Part shown: positions 7,337 to 15,594 of the stretch, in pieces
How the letters are laid out: each line of letters starts with the position of its first letter
Position numbering within the stretch: the stretch's first letter is position 1
Source: Casp-actino8 sp964563545
Lineage (GTDB): Bacteria > Actinomycetota > Acidimicrobiia > Acidimicrobiales > Ilumatobacteraceae
DNA length: 64,000 bases
Assembly: GCA_964563545.1 (NCBI GenBank)
Contig: CAZLXB010000009.1
Coordinates: 15,403-79,402 of the forward strand
Direction of reading: 5' to 3'
The notes under the pieces: generated by a model
What the model saw: only the letters and a program-made list of their open reading frames with translations
Database searches by the model: none
What the model was told of the DNA's origin: nothing
Made by a program: the position numbers and the translations under genes

Positions 7337-8968
7337 TCAGCCGGCGACCGGAACGTCGGTGGTGAGTCGAACCGAAGTCGAGGGATCGGGTTGGGCGAGG
7401 ATCTCCAAGGTCCAGATGCCCTCCGACAAGAGCGCGACACTTCCCACGAAATGGTTCGGTTCCGTCTCGACCACGGGAATGGTGAGCGGCGGCAAGGACG
7501 GATCGGGTTGGACCATGCGCATCGACAACGAGGACATCCGTTGCAGGGTGCCACCCGAGGGGGTGATCAACACGTGGATCTCGTTGCTTCCGATGACACC
7601 CGGTGTCACCGTGACCGCGGCGATGAGCGAACCCTGGGCGATCGTCGTCTCGAAGACCGCGGCACGGGTCGTGGCGCGGGGCGGTTCGGCGACCAGATAA
7701 GCCGTGGTCGCGAAGACGGCTAGTGCGATCACGACTTCGACCGCCATGATCCGGCGCAGAGCGTTGCGGGTCGGCTCGTCAGCATTCGCGCGAACGATGA
7801 GCGTTCGCGCCAACGCTCCCAACGTGATGGCACCGATGGCGAGGGCCACTTTCACGAGAACCGAACGACCCCACGCGCTCTCCCCTAGAGCGGCGAGTCC
7901 CCCGGCCAGATGATGCACCTGCCAGATGCCCGTGGCCACGGCGATCGGCGCACACCACGTGGCGATCCTCGAGAACCGAACGAGGCGACCCGGCTCGCCG
8001 ATTCCTCCGATGATCACGACGAGCAGACCTCCGACCCAGAGAGCCACGGCGGTGAGATGCACAGCGTCCACGGCGACGCTGACCCCGGCCCGGCGAGACG
8101 CACTCGGATGACCGGCAGCCGAGAAGGTGATCACCGTGGCTGCGCCGAACAAGGTGGTGAGCGAACGCCACCATGTGCTCGCCAATCTTCCGCTCCGGTC
8201 GACGGTGGGCACGACCCCCATGGCGAGAACGACGAGACCGGCCACGAGACCGAGGCGGACGATCAACGCGATTCCGAGTCGGGTGTCGAGCACCGAAGAC
8301 CACCGCGTCGAGTCGAAGGCATCGGCCCAACTCCCACCGTGCGAGTACGGACCCTGCAGCGCGAAGTGCGCGAGTGTCGCGAGCGCGAGAACCCCGAGTG
8401 ACCACGTCGTCACCGACCAGACGCGGCGCGCGACCTTTCGCTCGCCGGCCATCGTCATGATTCCGCCGGCGACGAGGGCCAAGGCGAGGTAGGCCAGGAA
8501 TCGACTCACTCCGATTCCGAGGCCGAGGCCCGACTGGGCCTCGCGCTGCGACAGCACCGTCGACACGAGGCCACCGGCATCGACCGTCGCGCCGCCGGCT
8601 CCGACCTCGAAGGTGTAGGCGCCCTCGGCCACGTGCCCATCGGCCGAGACGACCCGCCACGCGACCACATACAGACCGTCGTCCAATTCGGGGAGCCCAC
8701 CCGCCACGACCACCGTGGCATCGCTCGATGACACGGTCGCCGCGTCGATCTCCACCGAAACACCGTCCTGATCGAAGAGTTCGATCGAGTCCGATGAAGT
8801 AATGACCGGTTCACTGAAGTCGAGGAAGATCTCCGACGGGCCGACGGCCAACACCGAAGACGGTGACGGGTCGGAGGAGTCGAGATCGGCGTGCGCGCTC
8901 GCCGCACCGACTCCCGTTCCGAGCCATACGATCGCGACGACGGCGAGAGTTCGGCGCAGGAACCTCAT
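7337..8968 (-). CDS. CopC-CopD fusion copper transport/resistance protein
   Basis: 543 residues. A signal peptide ends near residue 25 (GAASAH), leaving His26 at the mature N-terminus, as in CopC copper sites. Residues about 26-125 are the CopC beta-barrel (DGHVAEGAYTF contains a second His). About eight transmembrane helices of the CopD domain follow (about 155-435), and a soluble C-terminal beta domain (about 445-543) resembles YtkA-like modules. The architecture matches YcnJ-type proteins implicated in copper uptake; direction of transport is not decided by sequence. It overlaps the upstream isomerase-like gene by ATGA. Confidence 0.88.
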   Translation of the reverse strand: MRFLRRTLAVVAIVWLGTGVGAASAHADLDSSDPSPSSVLAVGPSEIFLDFSEPVITSSDSIELFDQDGVSVEIDAATVSSSDATVVVAGGLPELDDGLYVVAWRVVSADGHVAEGAYTFEVGAGGATVDAGGLVSTVLSQREAQSGLGLGIGVSRFLAYLALALVAGGIMTMAGERKVARRVWSVTTWSLGVLALATLAHFALQGPYSHGGSWADAFDSTRWSSVLDTRLGIALIVRLGLVAGLVVLAMGVVPTVDRSGRLASTWWRSLTTLFGAATVITFSAAGHPSASRRAGVSVAVDAVHLTAVALWVGGLLVVIIGGIGEPGRLVRFSRIATWCAPIAVATGIWQVHHLAGGLAALGESAWGRSVLVKVALAIGAITLGALARTLIVRANADEPTRNALRRIMAVEVVIALAVFATTAYLVAEPPRATTRAAVFETTIAQGSLIAAVTVTPGVIGSNEIHVLITPSGGTLQRMSSLSMRMVQPDPSLPPLTIPVVETEPNHFVGSVALLSEGIWTLEILAQPDPSTSVRLTTDVPVAG

Positions 8969-9636
8969 CCCATCACCCTCGCCGGCTCCACGCCATCGAC
9001 GGTCAGTCGCCCCATCAACCAGGCCAACTTCTCGGCATCAGGGAGACGACGAACCGCCGGGGGGAGATCGGTCAGGCCCATCGATCCGCGAGACTTCCAC
9101 ATCATCGTCATCACGTTGAGGTCCTCGCGCACATAGTCGGTCGACCAGCAGCCGGATCCGTCGAAGTTCCGCCAACCGAGATCGCCGAGGTGCACCTCGA
9201 CCTCGCGCCAACGTCGAAGCGGAAGATCGGTCATCGGGACCACGATGCCCGTCACCATGCGCGCGTCGCCGTACCAACCAGAACGAGCGCGCGCGATCGC
9301 ACCTTCCAGCGCGTAGACGGAGCGCCGGATACCGCTCACGTGATCTCCCGCCGAACGAGAGGATGCTTCTTCGATGGCGGCGACCCGCGCCGGCATGCCA
9401 CCCGGATACTGCTCGCCCACCGTGCCGTTCTCGGCCGCTTCGAAGAGCCGCGTGAGACTGTCGCCCTGTTGTTCGATGTGGGCGAGCACGTGTCCGATGG
9501 TCCATCCGGGAAGCCGCGAGTTTCGACTCACGTCCGTATCGGACACATCGACCAATCCGGCGAGCATCCGCTGGTGGGCCGCCGACATCCCCTCGACCTG
9601 TCGGTTGAGACGAACGGGGTCGAAGGTTCGCTCCAC
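8965..9636 (-). CDS. Maleylpyruvate isomerase family (mycothiol-dependent) protein
   Basis: About 223 residues of the DinB-like four-helix metal-binding fold used by mycothiol-dependent maleylpyruvate isomerases. GWTIGHVLAHI places His49 and His53 in the first metal-ligand region, and the segment VEVHLGDLG carries the second His. The true substrate is unclear because the family is broad. The GTG at 9636 is chosen because TACGAT ends 7 nt upstream; a later ATG at 9588 is the alternative. Overlap with the CopC-CopD gene suggests co-transcription, and thiol chemistry next to a copper protein fits copper stress, but that link is inference. Confidence 0.75.
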   Translation of the reverse strand: MERTFDPVRLNRQVEGMSAAHQRMLAGLVDVSDTDVSRNSRLPGWTIGHVLAHIEQQGDSLTRLFEAAENGTVGEQYPGGMPARVAAIEEASSRSAGDHVSGIRRSVYALEGAIARARSGWYGDARMVTGIVVPMTDLPLRRWREVEVHLGDLGWRNFDGSGCWSTDYVREDLNVMTMMWKSRGSMGLTDLPPAVRRLPDAEKLAWLMGRLTVDGVEPARVMG

Positions 9637-9643
9637 CGAGAAA

Positions 9644-9649
9644 ATCGTA
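9644..9649 (-). promoter_or_regulatory. -10 box (TACGAT), leaderless
   Basis: Minus strand TACGAT, 7 nt, then the GTG start of the isomerase-like gene at 9636. It lies between that gene and the end of btuD. Confidence 0.5.
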
Positions 9650-9655
9650 GTGCGA

Positions 9656-10441
9656 TCAGGCGAGCGGCATGGTGCGCCGGGGCACGACCACGACGGTGCC
9701 ATCGGGATCTCGGTGAACCGACACCGAGACTCCGTAGAACTCCGAGAGCGTCTCGGCCTGCAACACGTGTTCGGCCGGACCGCTCGACACGCAATGACCT
9801 TGATGCAGGAGTGCCAGACGATCGCTGTAGAGACCGGCCAACGTGAGATCGTGCATCGCCGACACGACGGTGAGGCCGTGTTCGCGGCGCAGTCGATCCA
9901 CGAGTTCGAGCGCCTGCTGCTGATGACCGATGTCGAGCGCGCTCGTGGGCTCGTCGAGGAGAAGTATGGGTGCCTCTTGCGCCAGGGCCCGGGCGATGAC
10001 GATGCGCTGGCGTTCGCCACCCGACAGAGTGCCGAGTCGACGCTCGGCGAACTCGACCACGTCGAGTCGCTCGAGGACGTTGCGCACGAGATCGCGGTCA
10101 GCCGAGGTCTCACGCCCGAAGTACGTCACGTACGGATTGCGGCCCAGCAGCACGTACTCGAAAGCGGTCATGTCGTCGGGTATCGACGGCGACTGCGGAA
10201 CATGGGCCACCAACGAGGCGCGTCGACGGGTGGACCGCAGGTCGAGTGGTGCGCCATCGATCAGGATCTGACCCGAGTACGCCACGAGTCCGGCCACCGA
10301 ACGCAACAACGACGACTTGCCGGCCCCGTTCGGACCGATGAGACACAACCACTCACCGGGGCGCACGGTGTCGGTGAACGGATGAACGGCGGTCGATCTC
10401 TCGTACGAGACCGAGACATCGGAGAAGGACAAGGACGTCAT
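9656..10441 (-). CDS. btuD: Cobalamin ABC transporter ATP-binding protein
   Basis: 261 residues. Walker A GPNGAGKS (36-43), signature LSGGERQR (139-146), Walker B LLLDEP (160-165) and MHD switch histidine are intact. The subfamily is that of heme, siderophore and vitamin B12 importers. The ATG at 10441 overlaps the permease stop. Specificity for corrinoids is inferred from the cobalamin riboswitch in front of the operon and the cob genes on the other side. Confidence 0.9.
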   Translation of the reverse strand: MTSLSFSDVSVSYERSTAVHPFTDTVRPGEWLCLIGPNGAGKSSLLRSVAGLVAYSGQILIDGAPLDLRSTRRRASLVAHVPQSPSIPDDMTAFEYVLLGRNPYVTYFGRETSADRDLVRNVLERLDVVEFAERRLGTLSGGERQRIVIARALAQEAPILLLDEPTSALDIGHQQQALELVDRLRREHGLTVVSAMHDLTLAGLYSDRLALLHQGHCVSSGPAEHVLQAETLSEFYGVSVSVHRDPDGTVVVVPRRTMPLA

Positions 10442-11502
10442 CGCGTGGCCCCCTGACGACTCCGAAGAACGACGATGAAGAATGGCGCACCGATGAATGC
10501 CGTGACCACACCGATCGGTGTCTCGGCCGGATCCGAGAGGACCCGACCGGGCACATCGGCCAGGATCAGGAACGCCGCACCGAGCAGAACCGAGAGCGGC
10601 AACAGTCGCCGATAACTCGCACCAGCGAGGAATCGGATGAGATGCGGGACCATGATTCCGACGAACCCGATGAGACCGCTCACGCTCACGACGGCTGACG
10701 TACCGAGGGTCGCGGCGACCACCACCGTGAGGCGGATGCGGTCGACCGGCGCACCGAGAGACTGCGCCTCGTCCTCCCCGATGCGCAAGACATCGAGCAA
10801 ACGCCGGTGCGCAAGGAGTACTCCCCCGCTGACGATCACGTACGGCGCGACCAAACGGACGTCGTCCCATGTGGCGGTGGAGAGTCGGCCGAGGATCCAT
10901 GAATACACCTGACGAACGACTTCGGAGTTCTTCTGCAACATGAACGTCTGGATCGCGGTGGCGAGCGATGTGACGGCGACCCCGGCCAGGACGAGCGTCG
11001 CCGAGGCCCGCGAGGCACCGAAGGCGGCGCCGACCAGATAGGTGAGCAACACCGCGACGAGGCCGCCGACGAACGCCGCGAGCGGTAACGGGTCGACCGG
11101 CCACGACTGCGTGGACGTCCGGTTCACCACGATCACCACCGTGGCGCCGAGACCAGCACCGGCCGCCACTCCGAGCAGATACGGATCGACGAGCGGATTA
11201 CGAAAGACACCCTGGAAACTCGCCCCGGCCAAGGACAACATGGCGCCGACGATGCCGGCCAGCACCACTCGTGGCATCCGGATCTGCCAGAGCACCGTGC
11301 TCTGGAGTTTCGATGCGCCGCTGTCGACATGCACGAACGGCAGACGATCGAGGAGTTCGAGCGGCACTCGCCACCAGGCCGGGCCGGCCGGTCCGATCAT
11401 GGCCCCGAAGAGGAACGCCAGTGCAAGAAGCAATGTGGCGACCACCAACCACCACGAACGACGGTTCGCGGAGGACATCGGCGCGGGCGCGAGGGCGGTC
11501 AT
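10438..11502 (-). CDS. btuC: Cobalamin ABC transporter permease (FecCD/BtuC family)
   Basis: 354 residues with about ten hydrophobic segments and the family hallmarks LAGASFQGVFRNPLVDPYLLG and GLIGFVGIMVPHL(I/V)R. ATG 11502 starts 7 nt after the btuF stop; a TTG at 11529 overlapping btuF is possible but less likely. It forms the membrane channel for the BtuF-BtuC-BtuD importer. Confidence 0.92.
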   Translation of the reverse strand: MTALAPAPMSSANRRSWWLVVATLLLALAFLFGAMIGPAGPAWWRVPLELLDRLPFVHVDSGASKLQSTVLWQIRMPRVVLAGIVGAMLSLAGASFQGVFRNPLVDPYLLGVAAGAGLGATVVIVVNRTSTQSWPVDPLPLAAFVGGLVAVLLTYLVGAAFGASRASATLVLAGVAVTSLATAIQTFMLQKNSEVVRQVYSWILGRLSTATWDDVRLVAPYVIVSGGVLLAHRRLLDVLRIGEDEAQSLGAPVDRIRLTVVVAATLGTSAVVSVSGLIGFVGIMVPHLIRFLAGASYRRLLPLSVLLGAAFLILADVPGRVLSDPAETPIGVVTAFIGAPFFIVVLRSRQGATR

Positions 11503-11509
11503 GATTCGA

Positions 11510-12424
11510 TCAACCAACGACTCCGGCAATCGCTTCTGCGATGGCCCGTAGGTAGTCGACGACTCGTGGACCCCAACGCGAGGCGATGTCGTCGTCCATC
11601 TCGATCACGTTCCCGTTCGAGACGGCCGCGAGACCCTCCCAGCCCGGTCGTCCGGCGACGGTGGTCGCGTCGACTCCGCAACACTTGGTGTCGGCCAGGA
11701 AGATCAGATCGGGGTCCTGCGTCACGATGAACTCGGCCGAGAGCTGCGGATAATCGGTGTCACCTTCGGTCGCGTCGGCGATGTTGCGAAGGCCGAGCAT
11801 CGAGTACAGCGAGCCGATGAACGTGTTCGACGTGACCGAGAAATACGTGTCGTCGAGTTCGTGGTAGTAGGTCAACGGTTCGGCGAGTTCGGGAGCACCG
11901 GCGACGATCCCGTCGATCGCTGAACTCATGTCGGCGACCAGGGCCGCCGCTTCATCGACTCTTCCGACACGCGCACCGAGTTCGTCGATCTGCTCGTAGA
12001 CCTCGTCGATCGTGCTCGGGGCGAGGCCGATCCAGGTGTCGATGCCGATGGCCGCCAATTGTCCGCTGATTCCCGACGAGTCGTCGGAAATGACGACGAG
12101 GTCGGGTTCGTATTCGGAGATCGCTTCCACATTGGGTTCGAAGGCCGACAGATCGGTCAGAACCGCTTCGGTCTCGGCCGGGAAGGTCGACAACGAGTCG
12201 ACCGCCACGACCTGAGCACCGGCGCCGATGGCGAAGAGCATCTCGGTGTGACTCGGCGAGAGAGACACGATCCGCTGGGGCGCGTCGACCGGAGTTCCGG
12301 ACTCGACGACCGTCGAATCGCTCTTGGCCGAAGTGTCGGACGAACCGGAGTCGCCGCCACCACACGCACCGACGAGCAGGGCAGCAGCGAGCAACCCCAC
12401 CCAACGCCGATGAACCTTTTTCAT
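11510..12424 (-). CDS. btuF: Cobalamin ABC transporter substrate-binding lipoprotein
   Basis: 304 residues. The lipobox VGAC puts the lipid-bearing cysteine at residue 21, followed by a low-complexity Gly/Ser/Asp linker to about residue 48. The body is a type III (helical backbone) binding protein with the BtuF-like start RIVSLSPSHTEMLFAIGAG and the EPDLVV segment. Translation start is fixed by a strong GAGGAGG ribosome binding site just upstream; that site is buried in a predicted hairpin downstream of a cobalamin aptamer. First gene of btuFCD. Confidence 0.92.
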   Translation of the reverse strand: MKKVHRRWVGLLAAALLVGACGGGDSGSSDTSAKSDSTVVESGTPVDAPQRIVSLSPSHTEMLFAIGAGAQVVAVDSLSTFPAETEAVLTDLSAFEPNVEAISEYEPDLVVISDDSSGISGQLAAIGIDTWIGLAPSTIDEVYEQIDELGARVGRVDEAAALVADMSSAIDGIVAGAPELAEPLTYYHELDDTYFSVTSNTFIGSLYSMLGLRNIADATEGDTDYPQLSAEFIVTQDPDLIFLADTKCCGVDATTVAGRPGWEGLAAVSNGNVIEMDDDIASRWGPRVVDYLRAIAEAIAGVVG

Positions 12425-12428
12425 AAGA

Positions 12429-12452
12429 GCCTCCTCATTGCCTAGAGGAGGC
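12429..12452 (-). promoter_or_regulatory. Ribosome-binding-site sequestor hairpin of btuF
   Basis: On the minus strand GCCTCCTC (12452-12445), an 8-nt loop and GAGGAGGC (12436-12429) form a perfect 8-bp helix. The 3' arm is the btuF ribosome binding site, 4 nt before the ATG at 12424, so the helix would block translation. Confidence 0.75.
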
Positions 12453-12492
12453 AAGAGGAGTGCGAGGTTCGCTCGCGATCCACCCTTGCCTC
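12448..12492 (-). promoter_or_regulatory. Anti-sequestor helix of the btuF leader
   Basis: GAGGCAAG (12492-12485) is perfectly complementary to CTTGCCTC (12455-12448). The second strand shares five bases with the 5' arm of the sequestor, so the two helices exclude each other. A small GCGAG/CTCGC hairpin stacks inside the loop. Together these look like the expression platform of the cobalamin riboswitch. Confidence 0.65.
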
Positions 12493-12504
12493 GAGGGTTC
12501 GGTA

Positions 12505-12632
12505 TCGCATTCAGGCCAGGCGACCGGACTCGCTGCTCGTGGCGAACCACGTGCAGACCACCGTTGCGGGACAGTGCCGGGATCTCACCGGACTTCGCTG
12601 GGTCGGAATGTGTCGGCTATTGCCGACCCACG
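12505..12632 (-). ncRNA. Cobalamin riboswitch
   Basis: Minus-strand sequence in front of btuF holds the conserved cobalamin aptamer core: AAGTCCGGTGAGATCCCGG (12595-12577), GCACTGTCCCGCAACGGTG (the B12 box region) and, downstream, GAGTCCGGTCGCCTG (about 12530-12516). Boundaries are approximate. The region after it carries mutually exclusive helices around the btuF ribosome binding site, pointing to translational control by adenosylcobalamin or a related corrinoid. Confidence 0.92.
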
Positions 12633-12633
12633 G

Positions 12634-12639
12634 AAACTA
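12634..12639 (-). promoter_or_regulatory. -10 box (TAGTTT) of the btuFCD operon
   Basis: Minus-strand TAGTTT lies just before the first paired bases of the cobalamin aptamer, so the transcript would begin with the riboswitch, near 12627. Confidence 0.4.
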
Positions 12640-12688
12640 ACACTTCCGTCGAGGGGCCGAGGACTTCCCCTCCGTGAGCAGGTGGTCG

Positions 12689-12694
12689 TAGCCT
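12689..12694 (+). promoter_or_regulatory. -10 box (TAGCCT) of cobO, leaderless
   Basis: TAGCCT, 7 nt, then the GTG start of cobO at 12702. The cob operon therefore starts without a riboswitch, unlike the divergent btu operon. Confidence 0.55.
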
Positions 12695-12701
12695 CGCCGC
12701 C

Positions 12702-13271
12702 GTGACCGAACACGACGCGCCAACGGAGGATCCGCGTCCGACCGGACTCCGCAGTGCCGAATCGCTCGTGGTGGTTCTCACCGGAAACGGCAAAGGCAAG
12801 AGTTCCTCGGCCTTCGGCATGGTGATGCGGGCGATCGCTCGCGACTGGAAGGTCGCGGTGGTGCAGTTCATCAAGTCGGGCGACTGGGCGGTCGGCGAAC
12901 AGCAGATCTGCGAACGCCTCGGAGTGACGTGGCTCGCGCTCGGCGCCGGATTCACCTGGGATTCGAACGATCTCGAACACGACAAGGTGATCGCCCGCGA
13001 TGCCTGGAAGACGGCCACCGACCTCATCGCTTCCGGAGACTTCGATCTCGTCGTTCTCGACGAGATCACCTACCTGCCCACATGGAACTGGATCGACACG
13101 TCGTCGGTGGTGGAGACGATCGCGAACCGCCCCTCGCACGTGAGTGTCATCTGCACGGGGCGCGATGCTCCCCCACAACTGATCGACATCGCCGACACCG
13201 TCACCTCGATGACGAACGTGAAGCACGCTTACGACTCCGGGATCGCCGCCAAGCGCGGCATCGACTACTGA
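12702..13271 (+). CDS. cobO: Cob(I)yrinic acid a,c-diamide adenosyltransferase
   Basis: 189 residues, normal for CobO/BtuR. The P-loop GNGKGKSS at 28-35 is the inverted ATP-binding loop typical of the family, and VVQFIKSGDW, LDEITY and VICTGRDAP are conserved segments. It adds the 5'-deoxyadenosyl group to reduced corrinoids in the cytosol. It overlaps cobU (TGATG) and starts the cobO-cobU-cobT-cobS operon, divergent from the B12 importer. Confidence 0.95.
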   Translation: MTEHDAPTEDPRPTGLRSAESLVVVLTGNGKGKSSSAFGMVMRAIARDWKVAVVQFIKSGDWAVGEQQICERLGVTWLALGAGFTWDSNDLEHDKVIARDAWKTATDLIASGDFDLVVLDEITYLPTWNWIDTSSVVETIANRPSHVSVICTGRDAPPQLIDIADTVTSMTNVKHAYDSGIAAKRGIDY

Positions 13272-13798
13272 TGCTGACCGTTCTCACCGGGGGTGCCCGC
13301 AGCGGTAAGAGCTCTCTCGCCGTCGAGTGGGGTACTCGTCATCCTGGTCCGGTGATTTTCGTGGCGACCGCGCCGCTTCTCGACGACGACATGCGCGATC
13401 GCGCCGCGCGGCACCGAATCGAGCGGCCGGACTGGCCGACCATCGAGGAGCCGCACGATCTCGAACCGATCCTCGCCGAAGCACCCGAAGGTTCTCTCGC
13501 GATCGTCGACTGCATCACCTTGTGGGTCTCGAACCTGATGTGGCGCGGCGATGACGACACCGCGATCATCGCTCGTGCCGTCGACCTGGCCCGAGTGGCA
13601 GGCAGTTCGTCGGCTCGAATCGTCGCCGTGACCAACGAAGTCGGATCGGGCGTGCACCCCGAAACCGAACTCGGACGGCGCTATCGCGATCTCCTCGGAA
13701 AGGTCAACCAGATCCTCGTGGGGGCGAGTGAGCGTTCGTTCCTCCTCGTGGCCGGACGCGCCATCGCGCTCCAACCGATCGCGGACGTCGCGCCATGA
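13271..13798 (+). CDS. cobU: Adenosylcobinamide kinase / adenosylcobinamide-phosphate guanylyltransferase
   Basis: 175 residues. GGARSGKS (7-14) is the kinase P-loop, DCITLWVSNL and VTNEVGSGVHPETELGRRY are CobU signatures. It phosphorylates adenosylcobinamide and activates it as the GDP derivative for nucleotide-loop assembly. The ATG at 13271 shares a base with the cobO stop, and cobT overlaps its end (ATGA). Confidence 0.95.
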   Translation: MLTVLTGGARSGKSSLAVEWGTRHPGPVIFVATAPLLDDDMRDRAARHRIERPDWPTIEEPHDLEPILAEAPEGSLAIVDCITLWVSNLMWRGDDDTAIIARAVDLARVAGSSSARIVAVTNEVGSGVHPETELGRRYRDLLGKVNQILVGASERSFLLVAGRAIALQPIADVAP

Positions 13799-14802
13799 CC
13801 CGCTCGTGGCTCGAAGCCCAACTCGCGAACCTCATCGAGGCGGACGAAGAATCTCGCACTGCCGTGCGCGAAAGAGTCGCCGACATCCTCCGCCCACTCG
13901 ATGCCACCAAGTCGCTCGACGACGTCGCGATCTGGATGTCGGGCTGGCAAAGGATTCCGCGCCCGGTGGTCGAGCGACCGGTCGCCCTCGTATTCGCGGC
14001 CAATCACGGTGTCGCCCGGGCGGGTGTGAGCAAGTATCCGATCGAGGTGACGTCCTCGATGGTCGCCGCGTTCCGATCGGGATCGTCGACCATCAATGCG
14101 TGGGCCAAGGTCGCCGGGGCGACGGTCGACGTGATCGACGTCGGTGTGGACGAGCCGAGCGGTGACATACGCGTGGTCACGGCCGTACCGAGTGAACGCT
14201 TCGACCAGGTGGTGACAACCGCTCGCCACGCCGTCGAAACGCTCGACGCCGATCTGTTGGTGATCGGCGAGATGGGTATCGGCAACACGACGGCGGCGGC
14301 CGCGGTCTGTCATGCGTTGCTCGGTGAGTCGGCCGAACTCTGGGTCGGCCGCGGCACCGGCGTGGACGACTCGACACTCTCCGTCAAGACCGTTGCCGTG
14401 CGCGAGGCGGTGGCGCGTCTGCGGCGCGAGCATCCGGCCGCTTCACCCCTCGACGTTCTGGCCGAGGTCGGTGGACTCGAACTCGTCGCCATGGCCACCG
14501 CCATCGTCGCCGCTCGCCAACGATCGTTGCCGGTCCTTCTCGACGGTTACGTCGTGACGGCCTCGGCTCTGGCGGTCGCGAAGTGTGCCGAGTCGGCACT
14601 CGCCCACTGTTGGGTCGGGCATCGCTCGGCCGAACCGGGCCATACGCGTGTTCTCGAGCACCTCGACGCCCGACCTCTCGTCGACCTCGGACTCCGACTG
14701 GGTGAGGCGAGTGGCGCCATGGCGGCCGTTCCCCTCGTGCGCATGGCGTGTGCCGGCGTGAGCGACGTACCGACGTTCGCCGAATGGTTCGGTGCCCGAT
14801 GA
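13795..14802 (+). CDS. cobT: Nicotinate-nucleotide--dimethylbenzimidazole phosphoribosyltransferase
   Basis: 335 residues. GEMGIGNTT (158-166) and the C-terminal RLGEASGAMAAVPL, whose Glu corresponds to the known catalytic base, identify CobT. It activates the lower-ligand base to its alpha-ribotide. Gene order and 4-nt overlaps with cobU and cobS show a translationally coupled set. Confidence 0.95.
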   Translation: MTRSWLEAQLANLIEADEESRTAVRERVADILRPLDATKSLDDVAIWMSGWQRIPRPVVERPVALVFAANHGVARAGVSKYPIEVTSSMVAAFRSGSSTINAWAKVAGATVDVIDVGVDEPSGDIRVVTAVPSERFDQVVTTARHAVETLDADLLVIGEMGIGNTTAAAAVCHALLGESAELWVGRGTGVDDSTLSVKTVAVREAVARLRREHPAASPLDVLAEVGGLELVAMATAIVAARQRSLPVLLDGYVVTASALAVAKCAESALAHCWVGHRSAEPGHTRVLEHLDARPLVDLGLRLGEASGAMAAVPLVRMACAGVSDVPTFAEWFGAR

Positions 14803-15554
14803 CCGGCCTGATCGGCGCGATCGTGTTCCTCACGCGTCTCCCGATTCGTACGCGTCGGAACCTCGAGACCGCGCGGAGCGTGCCGTGGTTCCCCTTCGTG
14901 GGAGCACTGATCGGCGCGACAGTCGGTGGAACCGCCGCCGTGCTCCAACCGTGGGCATCACCCGCGGTCGCGGCCGGGGTCGCGGTGGCGGTCGGCCTCC
15001 TCGTCACGGGCTGTTTCCACGAAGACGGCCTCGGCGACGTCGCCGACGCTTATGTGGGTGGCTGGACCCACGACGACCGACTGCGCATCCTGAAGGATTC
15101 GCGTCATGGGACCTACGGCGTCGCCGCCATCGTTACATCGATCGCGGTGCGCGCCTTCGCCCTCGCTTCTTTGGTCGAAAGCGGTCCGAAGGTCGCCCTC
15201 GCCGCCGCGGTGAGTGCGCACACGATGGCCCGGGTCGGTGCGCTCGGCGTGATGATCATCGGCCGTCCGGCCGTGGGAGAAGGTCTCGGCGCCGATTACG
15301 TCGCCACGATGCGCCGCGGGACGGTGGTCATCGGCATCTCCGTGGGCCTGGCCATCAGCGCACTGGCGATCGGCTGGTGGAGTCTGCCCGCCCTCGGCGG
15401 AACGGTCGTCCTCGCCTCGATCATGAATCTCTGGACCAACCACAAGATCGGTGGATTCTCCGGCGATCTCCTGGGCGCCACCGAACAAGTCGCCGAGATC
15501 GCACTGTTGGTGCTCATCTCGATCCTGAGTCGACACCACTCTCTTTGGTGGTGA
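14799..15554 (+). CDS. cobS: Adenosylcobinamide-GDP ribazoletransferase (cobalamin synthase)
   Basis: 251 residues with about six hydrophobic helices. GCFHEDGLGDVADA (71-84), followed by DSRHGTYG, is the metal-binding motif of CobS, which joins adenosylcobinamide-GDP to the alpha-ribotide at the membrane. ATG 14799 overlaps the cobT stop. Last gene of the operon; it converges on aspC 40 bp downstream with only a short GATCG/CGATC inverted repeat in between. Confidence 0.94.
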   Translation: MTGLIGAIVFLTRLPIRTRRNLETARSVPWFPFVGALIGATVGGTAAVLQPWASPAVAAGVAVAVGLLVTGCFHEDGLGDVADAYVGGWTHDDRLRILKDSRHGTYGVAAIVTSIAVRAFALASLVESGPKVALAAAVSAHTMARVGALGVMIIGRPAVGEGLGADYVATMRRGTVVIGISVGLAISALAIGWWSLPALGGTVVLASIMNLWTNHKIGGFSGDLLGATEQVAEIALLVLISILSRHHSLWW

Positions 15555-15594
15555 GTCGACCGGCGGACGACGCGACGACGGTTGATCGTTGCGA

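Noticed and set aside
7788..7810. Strong inverted repeat GCGCGAACG-N5-CGTTCGCGC
   Set aside because: It lies inside the coding sequence of the CopC-CopD gene with spacing unlike a LexA site and no nearby start or end of a gene; probably codon-level coincidence.
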